Assembly (NCBI GenBank): GCA_021789605.1
Contig: JAJYJI010000015.1
Location: forward strand, 1-39,085
DNA: 39,085 nucleotides
Direction of reading: 5' to 3'
Origin: a bacterium
GTDB taxonomy: Bacteria > SZUA-79 > Acidulodesulfobacterales > Acidulodesulfobacteraceae
How positions within the stretch are numbered: position 1 is the stretch's first letter; each line of letters opens with the position of its first letter. Shown here piece after piece: positions 1-8,184 of this stretch. Both the position numbers and the translations under genes were made by a program. The notes under the pieces were generated by a model. The model made no database searches, was not told the origin of the DNA, and saw only the letters and a list, made by a program, of their open reading frames with translations.

Positions 1-594
1 GCCGCCAAAGAATAATATGCTTGAAGAGAAACAAAACCGGCCGATTCTTTCGCCTTTGTTAAATATAGCGCTTTCATTATATGCCTTGCGCTCCAGTTGG
101 AAACGCCTATATATAAAACTTTGCCCTGCCTTTTGAGGTCGTTTAATGCTTCCAGCGTTTCTTCCATTTCGCAGGTATCGTCCCAGCCGTGCACCTGATA
201 TAGGTCAATGTAATCCGTTTTTAATCTTTTTAAGCTGTTGTCGCAGGCTTCCATGATGTGCTTTCTAGAAAGTCCTGAATTATTGAAATCGCCCGTCCCG
301 CTCATCGCTTCTTCGCTTAAAGGAGAACGGACCTTTGTGGCGACGATGAATTTCTCTCTCGGGATTTTTAACTCTTTTAAAGCGACGCCAAGAATTTCTT
401 CGGATTGACCGAATGAATACATATCCGCTGTATCGAAAAAATTGATTCCGACGTTGAACGCTCTTTTTACCATAAGATTTGCGTCATCCTGTCCTACGGC
501 GCCGATGTTTCTGAATTTAAAACCGAACGTCATCGTTCCAAGGCACAGCCTCGAAACTTTAAGCCCGGTTTTCCCCAGCCTTGTGTACTGCATA
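1..594 (-). CDS. Aldo/keto reductase, C-terminus outside window, frameshifted near N-terminus
   Basis: NADPH-dependent oxidoreductase of the aldo/keto reductase superfamily (YccK/YajO-like (alpha/beta)8 barrel). The restored reading shows the family tetrad: Asp54 in FFDTAD, Tyr59, Lys87 in VATK and His135 in YQVHGWD, plus SVSNW-like GVSNWS and LQAYYSLA near the window edge. The start ATG (594-592) has an AAGGAGG ribosome site and opens with MQYTRLGKTGLKVSRLCL. The reading frame then breaks at the TTT run complementary to 540-542: one extra T puts the conserved GTMTFG in another frame. Without that base the N-terminus matches the family perfectly; otherwise translation would have to start at the internal ATG 533-531, which has lost the first strand. 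So this is either a young pseudogene or an indel error. Substrate cannot be told. The gene continues beyond position 1. Confidence 0.82.
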
Positions 595-631
595 GCGTCC
601 TCCTTCTATAAATTAATTTATATATGCCTTT

Positions 632-1753
632 TTATTCCATAATGGCATATTTTTTTACATTTTCCAATCTCTTGCCTTTTAGTCCTATGTCCTCTAGCCG
701 CTTTATTTTTCCGTAAATACGCGATTTAAGTATTATATCCGCCGTCGCAGGCCCAAGCCCCGGAACTCTTAGCAATGCTTCTTTGCCGGCCTTGTTAATC
801 CTCACTGGGTAAAACTCGGGATGATGTTCTGCCCATATTTCTTTAGGGTCACTATCAAGCTCCAGGTTGCCGGATTTGTCTAAAATAATATCGTCTCCGG
901 AGAACCCATATTTTCTAATAAGATAATCGACCTGATAAAGGCGGTGTTCGCGCATAAAGATTCGTTCCGGCGTAGATTCCCTGTTTTGCTCTCCCGGAAT
1001 AGAACAGTGGCCGAGGCCTTTTTGATATGCCGAGAAATATACCCTTTGAAAATTAAGTTTTTTATAAAGCCCCAACATATATTTAACTATTTCAAAATCT
1101 GTTTCGTTTGAAGCGCCGACTATAAACTGCGTCGTGGATTTCACCCTCGGAAACCGACCGCCCTTAGACGTTAATCTGCCGATAAGCTTTAGGGGGCGTA
1201 TTATGTCGTTTATATAATTTTTTTTATCTGAAAGCAAATCGAATCTTTCCTTGCCCGGAGTCTCTATATTTAAAGATACGGCGCTCGCAAGTCCGAAGGA
1301 TTCTTCAATAGCCGCGTCGGATGCGCCGGGAATGATTTTTAAATGAATATATCCTTTATAGCTATGCTTATACCTTAGCAAACGGGAAACGGCGTTAATC
1401 CTGTCCATCGTGTAATCGGGATTATTTATTACCCCAGAACTTAAAAAAAGCCCGAACACTTTTTTCTTATTAACGTAATCCATAAATATGTTTGCGGTTT
1501 CTTCAGGTTTAAGAGTGCATCTTCTTATATCGGCATCGGAGCGGATAGGGCAATATTTACAGTCGTTTGAACACGAATTTGAAAGAAGCGTTTTTAAAAG
1601 CATGGAATATCCCCCGTTAGGAAGGGTAACAGGGTAAAGCCATTTTCCATCCATTCCTCTTTTTCTGCGGCTTTCATCGATTGAACCGCAGGCGCATGCC
1701 ATATCGTAACGGGAATCTTCAGAAAGCACCTTAAGTTTTTCTATGGTATCCAT
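632..1753 (-). CDS. Radical SAM/helix-hairpin-helix protein, putative DNA modification/repair type
   Basis: A 373-residue radical SAM enzyme with the [4Fe-4S]/SAM motif CxxxCxxC at Cys61-Cys65-Cys68 (SNSCSNDCKYCP) and a C-terminal helix-hairpin-helix (VPGLGPATADIIL, about residues 330-342), a non-specific DNA-binding fold. This combination, with the MACACGS start around residues 19-25, is that of the family named putative DNA modification/repair radical SAM protein (TIGR03916 type). In many genomes that family sits beside a uracil-glycosylase-like partner (TIGR03915); no such partner is next to it here. The divergent neighbour is instead a secreted PLD-like nuclease. The reaction is not known for the family, so any DNA-repair role is inferred from family naming and the HhH domain. 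It lies 37 nt upstream-convergent to nothing; the aldo/keto reductase follows on the same strand. Confidence 0.85.
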   Translation of the reverse strand: MDTIEKLKVLSEDSRYDMACACGSIDESRRKRGMDGKWLYPVTLPNGGYSMLLKTLLSNSCSNDCKYCPIRSDADIRRCTLKPEETANIFMDYVNKKKVFGLFLSSGVINNPDYTMDRINAVSRLLRYKHSYKGYIHLKIIPGASDAAIEESFGLASAVSLNIETPGKERFDLLSDKKNYINDIIRPLKLIGRLTSKGGRFPRVKSTTQFIVGASNETDFEIVKYMLGLYKKLNFQRVYFSAYQKGLGHCSIPGEQNRESTPERIFMREHRLYQVDYLIRKYGFSGDDIILDKSGNLELDSDPKEIWAEHHPEFYPVRINKAGKEALLRVPGLGPATADIILKSRIYGKIKRLEDIGLKGKRLENVKKYAIME

Positions 1754-1959
1754 ATTAGCATATTACCTACCGCATAATCTTTATATGCGCTTATAACTTT
1801 GCGTGAGCGGGAGTTTTTAATATATATAATAAAAGTTTACCACATTATGATATAATTTTAAAACTACATAGTATGGCAGAGAATTTTCAGCGCGCGTATT
1901 TTCTACAATTTCGGGTCGCGGAATTAGATTATAATTTATAAAATAAAGGTAAACGGATT

Positions 1960-2526
1960 ATGTGTAAATTTATATTAATGTTTATTTTATTTACTTCGTC
2001 GTTTATAACGGCGCCGGTCTATGCCCGAACCAAGACCTACTTTTCGCCCCGGACAAATCTTCAATATACGGATATCGAATGGCTAAATAAATCATTGAAA
2101 GTAAAAAAACTTTATATAGCCATGTATTCTTTTACGGATTATAAAATTGCCGAAGAGCTCCTGCGCCTTGCACGCAGAGGAGTGAAAATTTATATTTACA
2201 GGGACAATAAGCAGATAGGGGATGATACGGACAGGACTTATATGCTGAAAAATGCGGGCAACATTTATATAAAGGCAAAAAGGGACAGAGGTTTTTGGAA
2301 TATTATGCATGATAAGATTTTCATAATTCCCGGCATTGTTTTCAGGGAAGGTTCTGCAAACTGGTCTCCGTCAGCCGAAGGTGCATCCTGTTACCGCCAT
2401 GAATGCGGGCAGCGGGAAAATCAGGATAATAATGCGACATATATTACCGACGGAAAAGAAATAAAAGCTGCGATAAAAAATTTTTATCGAATCTGGAACA
2501 GAAAATCCAATATCAATATTAATTAA
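1960..2526 (+). CDS. Secreted PLD-superfamily (Nuc-like) endonuclease, HKD motif altered
   Basis: 188 residues: a signal peptide (about residues 1-22, ending VYA) and one phospholipase-D-type catalytic half, as in the small homodimeric Nuc endonucleases, which hydrolyse DNA in the periplasm or outside. Seen: YSFTDYKIAEELLRLARRGV (substrate-fold strand), then His117-x-Lys119 in MHDKI, and GSANWS at 131-136, the usual serine/asparagine motif after HKD. The Asp expected seven residues after the His (HxKx4D) is Pro124 here. Two Cys (144, 149) in the mature part could form a disulfide. It is followed by a strong hairpin terminator. Divergent from the radical SAM gene. Function as nuclease is inferred from fold; the lost Asp makes activity uncertain. 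Confidence 0.75.
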   Translation: MCKFILMFILFTSSFITAPVYARTKTYFSPRTNLQYTDIEWLNKSLKVKKLYIAMYSFTDYKIAEELLRLARRGVKIYIYRDNKQIGDDTDRTYMLKNAGNIYIKAKRDRGFWNIMHDKIFIIPGIVFREGSANWSPSAEGASCYRHECGQRENQDNNATYITDGKEIKAAIKNFYRIWNRKSNININ

Positions 2527-2532
2527 AAAAAC

Positions 2533-2578
2533 AAAACGGCTATGTTGCTAAAAAAGCTTAAGGAACATAGCCGTTTTT
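2533..2578. terminator. Bidirectional Rho-independent terminator
   Basis: A 14-bp perfect stem: left arm AAAACGGCTATGTT (2533-2546), right arm AACATAGCCGTTTT (2564-2577), 17-nt loop, T run on the right and an A-rich run on the left (T run on the other strand). It separates the convergent nuclease and bacterioferritin genes and can serve both. Confidence 0.85.
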
Positions 2579-2612
2579 GCAATAATATTTAGAGGCTGTT
2601 TTTCTCTATATT

Positions 2613-3080
2613 TTATTTCCTATATGTAGAAAGATAAATTTGAAGCCCCATTTGTTCAATCTGGTCTAAATATTCTTCAAGCTTATCTATATGGGATTCT
2701 TCGTCGTCTAATATAGATTGGATTAAATCTTTTGTTCCGTTGTCTTTAATTTCAGATGCAAACTTTATATCTTCGTTGTAGGCTTTAATTGCATCTTCTT
2801 CAGCTTTTCTGTCATTTTTATGCATTAATTCTACGGTCGAACCTATATGCATTTTATTGTAGTTGGAAACTACGGGTATGCCTTCGAGAAACAATATCCT
2901 GCCTATTAGTTTTTCGGCATGTTTCATTTCATCGATAGCTCTTTTTTCTATTTCCTTATGCAGTTCGCTATATCCCCAATTATCGCACATTTCTGAATGA
3001 ACCATATATTGATTGATAGCAGTTAATTCTTCAGCCAATCTTAAATTTAGCCTTTTAAGAATCCCTTCGTTTCCTTTCAT
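2613..3080 (-). CDS. bfr: Bacterioferritin
   Basis: Haem-containing ferritin that oxidises Fe(II) at a dinuclear centre and stores iron in a 24-subunit cage in the cytoplasm. All six ferroxidase ligands are at canonical positions: Glu18, Glu51, His54, Glu94, Glu127, His130; the haem-binding Met52 is present (IDEMKHAEKLI). Length (155 aa) is standard. The start has a GGAGG site 8 nt upstream. It is monocistronic between the 2533-2578 terminator and the divergent nfo gene. No Fur box was recognised in the 140-nt upstream gap, which is very AT-rich. Confidence 0.95.
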   Translation of the reverse strand: MKGNEGILKRLNLRLAEELTAINQYMVHSEMCDNWGYSELHKEIEKRAIDEMKHAEKLIGRILFLEGIPVVSNYNKMHIGSTVELMHKNDRKAEEDAIKAYNEDIKFASEIKDNGTKDLIQSILDDEESHIDKLEEYLDQIEQMGLQIYLSTYRK

Positions 3081-3223
3081 AAAACCCTCCAGTTTTTAAA
3101 ATGTTAAATTTTATATAAAAAATATTTTTCGTTGCTTATAATTAACATTATAGCATAAATTTATATAACTTTTAGTAATAAGTTTGCGGTATAATAAAAT
3201 ATTAAATTATATTGGATTTAATT

Positions 3224-4072
3224 ATGGAAATTTTATTAGGGGCACATGTTTCAACTGCCGGAGGATTAGAAAATGTTTGCGGGCACGCAAGAAATACCGG
3301 TTCTAAAGCCGTGCAGATATTTACAAAAAATCAGCTTCGGTGGTCGGGAGAAGACCCTGATTTTATCGAAGCGTCTTGTTTCAAAAAATGCGTAATCGAC
3401 AATAACCTGATTGTTGCGGCGCATCTTTCTTATTTGGCCAATATAGGCAGCACGGATGAAACGATTGTTAAGAAATCCACCGACGAGTTTATAAACGAAA
3501 TTAAAAGATGCAGTTTACTAGGCATAAAATATTTAATATTTCATCCGGGGTCGAATAAATATTTAACGGAAGCGGAAACAATAAGGCAAATTGCGTTAAG
3601 CCTAAGCTACATTATAAAACAAACCGCGGGATATAAAGATGTATTTTTAGTTCTTGAAACTACCGCAGGACAAGGAAATCAAATTGGATATAAGCCGGAA
3701 CACTTAGCAAAAATAATTGAATTAACGGAGAGCGGCGAAAGGCTCGGAGTTTGTATAGACACATGCCATATTTTTGCGGCCGGATATGACATAAGAACCT
3801 TCAATAAATATAACGGATTTATGGAAAATTTTAATGATACTGTAGGTTTAGGCAGACTTAAAGCTATGCACATTAACGATTCTCTTCGGCCGCTCGGTTC
3901 TAAGGTAGACAGGCATGCATCAATAGACAAGGGGTACATCGGCAGAGATGCTTTCGGATTTATAGTAAACGATATAAGGCTTAAAGGCATTCCCTTAATC
4001 GTAGAAACCCCGGGGGGCGATAAAGAACATAAGGCAGATTTAGATATATTAAATAATTTAACTAGAAAATAG
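3224..4072 (+). CDS. nfo: Endonuclease IV (AP endonuclease)
   Basis: Zn-dependent apurinic/apyrimidinic endonuclease of base excision repair, 282 aa. The nine metal ligands of the family are all in place: His67, His107, Glu145, Asp179, His182, His216, Asp229, His231, Glu261 (motifs HLSYL, FHPGS, LETTAGQG, IDTCH, HINDS, DRH, VETPGG). The ATG at 3224 gives MEILLGAHVS, the usual family start; an in-frame TTG at 3212 is less likely. No Shine-Dalgarno is seen before it. A TATAAT hexamer at 3190-3195 is a plausible -10. It runs divergently from bfr and ends 14 nt before the convergent small membrane protein gene. Confidence 0.95.
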   Translation: MEILLGAHVSTAGGLENVCGHARNTGSKAVQIFTKNQLRWSGEDPDFIEASCFKKCVIDNNLIVAAHLSYLANIGSTDETIVKKSTDEFINEIKRCSLLGIKYLIFHPGSNKYLTEAETIRQIALSLSYIIKQTAGYKDVFLVLETTAGQGNQIGYKPEHLAKIIELTESGERLGVCIDTCHIFAAGYDIRTFNKYNGFMENFNDTVGLGRLKAMHINDSLRPLGSKVDRHASIDKGYIGRDAFGFIVNDIRLKGIPLIVETPGGDKEHKADLDILNNLTRK

Positions 4073-4086
4073 CATATATCTAAGGT

Positions 4087-4326
4087 TTATTTAGGGTTGT
4101 TCCGGTTGATGCTTTCGGCCTGCCTATCAATTTTTTGATTTTTTCCGATAATGAAATACAATGCTGCCCCTAAAAGCGGTAGAAAAACCACGACCAAAAG
4201 CCATACAATCTTATCCGAGCCGCCCCTGAAATCGCTTTTGAGAATATCGATAAGCGCGCTAATCCACAATACTATAGAAGCAATCCAAAACAAAAACATG
4301 AACATTATTCCGAATCCGAATATCAT
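4087..4326 (-). CDS. Small PLDc_N-domain membrane protein
   Basis: 79 residues with two transmembrane helices (about 5-27 and 42-60) separated by ILKSDFRGGSDKIVW, then a charged tail (GKNQKIDRQAE). This is the PLDc_N pattern (the N-terminal membrane module of cardiolipin synthases found as stand-alone proteins); function unknown. I place the start at ATG 4326-4324, which has AGGAGGCGGGCT upstream. The longer frame from 4374 begins inside the parS palindrome at 4358-4373, and its extra residues simply translate it. Its promoter/leader therefore overlaps or abuts a ParB-binding site. Confidence 0.75.
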   Translation of the reverse strand: MIFGFGIMFMFLFWIASIVLWISALIDILKSDFRGGSDKIVWLLVVVFLPLLGAALYFIIGKNQKIDRQAESINRNNPK

Positions 4327-4357
4327 AGCCCGCCTCCTGAATATTAAAATAAATTTA

Positions 4358-4373
4358 TGTTTCACGTGAAACA
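4358..4373. promoter_or_regulatory. parS: parS centromere site 1
   Basis: Perfect 16-bp palindrome TGTTTCACGTGAAACA, identical to the conserved bacterial chromosomal parS. A second identical copy lies at 10207-10222 near parAB in this window. ParB nucleates here and loads CTP-dependent clamps. Confidence 0.93.
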
Positions 4374-4397
4374 TAAATGGAAATAAAATGATAAATA

Positions 4398-5366
4398 TTA
4401 GCGCAATAAACGGTTTTTAACGCCGCCATTTAACCAGTTCAGATATTTTTCGACCCCTTCTTCGATAGAAAAAAATTTTTTATTGTATCCCGCATTACGC
4501 AAGGCGGTAATGTCTGCTTCCGTAAAACTTTGATAAGCGCCTTTAAGATTATCCGGAAAAGGAATATATTCTATATTTCCGAAACCGTGCCATTTTATCA
4601 CGGCATTCGCGACATCGTTAAATGAACGCGCTTTTCCGGTCCCAAGATTAAATATTCCTAATTTTTCGGGGTTTTCTAAAAACCATAGATTTACGTCGGC
4701 GCAATCTTCAACATAAATAAAATCACGGCTTTGTTCGCCATTTCCATAACCGTCGGTTCCCTCGAAAAGCTTTGCCTTTCCGCTTAAAAGTATCTGATTA
4801 TTAAAATGGAATGCAACGCTCGACATATTTTTTTTATGAGTTTCCCTAGGTCCGTAAACGTTAAAATATCTGAAGCCCGCAATCTGATATTTTGTTCTGC
4901 CTATAATGCTCCTGATATACCGGTCAAATTGAAACTTGGAATATGCATACATGTTTATCGGATGTTCGCATTTTCTGTCTTCCGTAAATCCATTTTTACC
5001 GCTGCCGTAAACGGAAGCAGACGAAGCGTATAAATATTGCACCCCTTTTTTCTGGCACCATGTCAACAGTTCTTTTGAGTATTCAAAATTATTTTTCATT
5101 ATAAATCTTCCGTCCCATTCGGTCGTCGAAGAACATGCGCCCTCGTGAAAAATTGCTTTTACGTCGCCGAAGTCGTATCCAGTTTTGATATTTGCAATAA
5201 AATCGTCTTTATCCATATAGTCTAAAATATCAAGGTCGGCAAGGTTGCGCATTTTTCTGCCGTCGGTAAGATTATCCACGACCAGAATATTAGTTTCTCC
5301 TTTTTTGTTTAGAGCTTCCACGATATTAGACCCTATGAATCCGGCCCCGCCGGTAACTATTATCAT
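4398..5366 (-). CDS. hldD: ADP-L-glycero-D-manno-heptose 6-epimerase
   Basis: Extended short-chain dehydrogenase fold enzyme that epimerises ADP-D,D-heptose to ADP-L,D-heptose, the precursor of LPS inner core heptose. 322 aa, normal length. Seen: NADP-binding [10 protein letters not shown] at 5-14, catalytic Ser116 in YASSASVYG, and Tyr140-x3-Lys144 (YAYSK), all at the positions used by the E. coli enzyme. Also [26 protein letters not shown] and [23 protein letters not shown] site precedes the ATG. The other heptose genes (hldE, gmhA, gmhB) are not in the window. It shows the host makes LPS. Confidence 0.95.
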   Translation of the reverse strand: MIIVTGGAGFIGSNIVEALNKKGETNILVVDNLTDGRKMRNLADLDILDYMDKDDFIANIKTGYDFGDVKAIFHEGACSSTTEWDGRFIMKNNFEYSKELLTWCQKKGVQYLYASSASVYGSGKNGFTEDRKCEHPINMYAYSKFQFDRYIRSIIGRTKYQIAGFRYFNVYGPRETHKKNMSSVAFHFNNQILLSGKAKLFEGTDGYGNGEQSRDFIYVEDCADVNLWFLENPEKLGIFNLGTGKARSFNDVANAVIKWHGFGNIEYIPFPDNLKGAYQSFTEADITALRNAGYNKKFFSIEEGVEKYLNWLNGGVKNRLLR

Positions 5367-5587
5367 AATCAGCCGCCTCTATTAAAGTTAGATATTATAT
5401 TTATCCAAATTATTTCACGCATTATATCATATTTTATTTTTAAATTGTATATGCGCCTAACAATATGATAACATGATAATAAATTTATTATTCTAAGCGG
5501 CACTTCCGTTTACCCGAGGTTTAAGGCTGGACATACCTGCGGTAGCTGTCATCAAAAAGCTTTAAATGACATAAGAATAACTCTTAC
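5367..5587. other. Non-coding stretch, unassigned
   Basis: About 220 nt between hldD and the CDGSH gene promoter. The first 120 nt are AT-rich. A less AT-rich block (about 5495-5550) and a TGTCAT...ATGACA inverted repeat (5547-5552 and 5566-5571) stand out, but I recognise no known RNA family and no ORF. Confidence 0.4.
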
Positions 5588-5616
5588 TTGACAGTATATA
5601 TTAAAAAATTTATTAT
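5588..5616 (+). promoter_or_regulatory. Sigma-70 promoter for CDGSH gene
   Basis: TTGACA (5588-5593), 17-bp spacer, TATTAT (5611-5616). The predicted start lies about 55 nt before the ATG at 5677. Confidence 0.7.
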
Positions 5617-5676
5617 GTTTATATACATAAAAATGCAATAAAAAATAACCCAATTTAAATTTATTCTGGAGGCATT

Positions 5677-5871
5677 ATGGCAAGAATTGTAAAGCATGAA
5701 AAAAAATTACCGGTCGCGATTGAAGAAAAAGACGCAAAATTTCCTATATATCTTTGCGCATGCGGTCTTTCGTCCAGTTTTCCATATTGCGACGGTTCGC
5801 ACGACCGCGCAAAAGACGAAGCAGAAAATGCTATTTATATATACGACAAGGATAAAAGGATAAAGTTGTAA
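5677..5871 (+). CDS. CDGSH iron-sulfur domain protein (mitoNEET-type)
   Basis: A 64-residue single-domain protein binding a redox-active [2Fe-2S] cluster through three Cys and one His: Cys27-x-Cys29 (YLCACG), Cys38 and His42 in YCDGSH. The spacing fits the CxCx2(S/T)x3PxCDGSH signature. It has an obvious promoter at 5588-5616 and a CTGGAGG ribosome site 6 nt before the ATG. It is monocistronic and ends 6 nt before the convergent rsmG. Partner and physiological role are unknown for bacterial homologues; electron transfer or cluster donation is inferred from the family. Confidence 0.9.
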   Translation: MARIVKHEKKLPVAIEEKDAKFPIYLCACGLSSSFPYCDGSHDRAKDEAENAIYIYDKDKRIKL

Positions 5872-5877
5872 AAACGT

Positions 5878-6585
5878 TTAAGGCGAGAAAACGGGAGAAG
5901 TTCTAAATTTTGCTATAAGCCTGGAGCCGCTGTTATTATCGGCGTCATAATCGGTTTTATAAAACAAAATCTTGTCTATGGAAACTTTTTTGGTCGTATA
6001 TCCAAAGTTTTTTATTTCTTCCGCCTCGCTAATTTTAGATAAAAATAAATATAGGTTTGCGCTTTTCGTTAAATTTATGCTTTCTATGAAGCGCGTGAGT
6101 TCTTTTACGTTAAAAGCCGCCCTTGTAGTTATAGCGTCTATGTTATTAAAATCGTTATATAAAAATGCGTTTAAATTTAAACAGCAGAAATTATAAAGAT
6201 TAAGTTTTCTGGTTACGCTTTTTTGAAAATTGCATTTTTTAAATATCGATTCTACCGAAATAATATTTAAAGAAGGATTGAATATATTGAGAATAATTCC
6301 CGGGAATCCCGCCCCCGAACCGATATCCATTACTGATTTGCTATTTTCATCGAGGATTTTTAATAAAAATGCGCTATCGACTATATGTTTTTTAATAAAT
6401 TCATTTTCGTCCGTAATCCTTGTTATATTAATTTTTTTATTCCATTCTAACAGCTCGGCATATAAAGTATAAAATTTTCCCAAAGTTTCGTCGCCGAATT
6501 TTCCGTCCCCGGAAAATATTTCAAAATTATTTAAATATTTGCGGATTTTGCCGACAAATATTTCTTTAGAAATTTTGTTTTCCAA
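5878..6585 (-). CDS. rsmG: 16S rRNA (guanine(527)-N7)-methyltransferase
   Basis: SAM-dependent methylation of G527 of 16S rRNA. 235 aa; contains WNKKINITRI (49-57), SAM-binding VMDIGSGAGFPGI (85-97), VESIFKKCNF and TTRAAF, in family order. The C-terminus is divergent and Asn/Lys-rich, in line with the AT-rich genome. In many bacteria rsmG directly precedes parA-parB near oriC; here it lies 4 kb away from parA on the other strand, with gltX, purU and a PHP gene in between. Confidence 0.93.
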   Translation of the reverse strand: MENKISKEIFVGKIRKYLNNFEIFSGDGKFGDETLGKFYTLYAELLEWNKKINITRITDENEFIKKHIVDSAFLLKILDENSKSVMDIGSGAGFPGIILNIFNPSLNIISVESIFKKCNFQKSVTRKLNLYNFCCLNLNAFLYNDFNNIDAITTRAAFNVKELTRFIESINLTKSANLYLFLSKISEAEEIKNFGYTTKKVSIDKILFYKTDYDADNNSGSRLIAKFRTSPVFSP

Positions 6586-6613
6586 TTTATTTTTAAAAAA
6601 TGATTTAATTGAA

Positions 6614-6643
6614 TTGACTGTTTTTTTTATGTTATCCTATTAA
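6614..6643 (+). promoter_or_regulatory. Probable gltX promoter
   Basis: TTGACT (6614-6619), 18-bp spacer, TATTAA (6638-6643), about 50 nt before the gltX ATG, in the divergent gap with rsmG. Confidence 0.4.
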
Positions 6644-6695
6644 ATTATATATAATTACGATTATAATAAATTTATTAATAAAAGGGGAAATTATA

Positions 6696-8174
6696 ATGGG
6701 AGAAAATTCGTTAGATAAAGTGCGTGTTCGTTTTGCACCCAGCCCCACCGGAAAACTCCATATAGGAGGAGTCAGGACGGCTTTATTTAACTATCTTTTC
6801 GCTTTGCAAAATAAAGGCAAATTCATATTAAGAATAGACGATACCGATAAAATTAGAAGCAAAAAAGAATATGAAGATTCCATCATAAAAGATTTGGAAT
6901 GGACAGGGATTAAATGGGACGAGTTTTACAGGCAATCCGAAAGGGGGGCAATATATGAAAATTACCTTAACGTCTTAATGGAGAACGGTTTAGCCTACGA
7001 ATGTTTTTGTACGCAGGAAGATATTTTAAAATCCAAAGAACTTGCTATAAAATCTAAAAAACCATATATTTACGACGGAAGATGCTTAAGCATTTCATCC
7101 GCAGAGAAAAAAAATCTCGGCATTTTTTTTGCGGAGAAAGGCCTGAGGCCTTCCGTCCGTTTAAACATAGCCGAGGTTTTGAAAAAAAATTATGATTTTA
7201 ACGCTATAGATTTTAACGACGCGGTCCACGGCCGCCTTTCTTTTAATCCAAAACTTATAGGAGATTTTATTTTAAAAACGGAGGATGATAGATTTGCTTA
7301 TAATTTTGCTTCAATTATAGACGACGAAGATATGGGGATTTCACATATAATAAGAGGCGAAGACCACATAAGCAACTCCCCGAAGCAGATACTTATACTT
7401 AAAGCATTAGGCAAAGAACCTCCTGTTTTTGCACATATTTCGCTGTTGTACGGCAAAGACGGAAAGATTATGTCAAAAAGGGACATGGAGTCCAATATCG
7501 AATATTATATAGAGGAAGGATATCTTCCCGAGGCTGTTTTGAATTATCTTGCAGTTACAGGCAATACTTTTACGGTACGCGGTTATAAAAACGGCGAAAA
7601 AAATACATTCGAAAAAGAAATATTTTCCAGCATATCAGAAATGGCGTCCCTTTTCGATTTAAAAAAGGCAAAGGGTTCAAGCGCAATATTTAACGAAGAT
7701 AAATTGAGGTTTATAAATGAAAAATGGCTGAGCTGCTTATCAGCCCCCGAACTTATAAGTATAATAAATGAAAAATTTCATGGAGAGTTTTTTTTAACGA
7801 AGCTTAAAAAAGAATACGGGGAAATTTTATGTTCGGAAATAGTCGATTTTTTAAAAAACGAATTTAAAACCGTAAAAGAAATATTACAGGAAATAGATAT
7901 TTTTTTTGACGAACATGAAATAAAATTGAACCAAACTGATTATGACGGCGAATTAAAATCCTCATTGTTAAACGGCTTTGAAAATATAGATAATCTTAAC
8001 GAAAATGAGGTTAGAAATATAATAAAGGAAACCTCCTCCAAATACAATAAAACGGTTAAAGAATGCTATGAAACCTTAAGGCTGCTTATAACCGGCAAGC
8101 AAGACGGCCCGTCTATATTGAAAATAATTAAATTTTTAGGGAAAAAAAGAGTTATAGGCAGATTATCCGTTTAA
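6696..8174 (+). CDS. gltX: Glutamyl-tRNA synthetase
   Basis: Class I aminoacyl-tRNA synthetase charging tRNA-Glu. 492 aa. HIGH motif LHIGG at 21-25 after FAPSPTG; KMSKS motif as KIMSKR at 257-262; HIIRGEDHISNSPKQ ahead of it. A possible zinc knuckle uses Cys103-x-Cys105 and Cys130. The C-terminal anticodon-binding part is helical and Lys-rich. The ribosome site AAAGGGG lies 9 nt upstream. Whether it is discriminating or also charges tRNA-Gln (the GatCAB route) cannot be decided from sequence by eye. Convergent with purU, 10 nt apart. Confidence 0.95.
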   Translation: MGENSLDKVRVRFAPSPTGKLHIGGVRTALFNYLFALQNKGKFILRIDDTDKIRSKKEYEDSIIKDLEWTGIKWDEFYRQSERGAIYENYLNVLMENGLAYECFCTQEDILKSKELAIKSKKPYIYDGRCLSISSAEKKNLGIFFAEKGLRPSVRLNIAEVLKKNYDFNAIDFNDAVHGRLSFNPKLIGDFILKTEDDRFAYNFASIIDDEDMGISHIIRGEDHISNSPKQILILKALGKEPPVFAHISLLYGKDGKIMSKRDMESNIEYYIEEGYLPEAVLNYLAVTGNTFTVRGYKNGEKNTFEKEIFSSISEMASLFDLKKAKGSSAIFNEDKLRFINEKWLSCLSAPELISIINEKFHGEFFLTKLKKEYGEILCSEIVDFLKNEFKTVKEILQEIDIFFDEHEIKLNQTDYDGELKSSLLNGFENIDNLNENEVRNIIKETSSKYNKTVKECYETLRLLITGKQDGPSILKIIKFLGKKRVIGRLSV

Positions 8175-8184
8175 AGCCTTTAAA

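Noticed and set aside
4327-4374. Extended start of the PLDc_N gene at 4374 (MFHVKH...)
   Set aside because: These codons translate the parS palindrome; ATG 4326 has the Shine-Dalgarno.
5400-5409. DnaA box-like TTATCCAAA and an oriC in this gap
   Set aside because: Single site with one mismatch, no cluster, no dnaA or dnaN nearby.
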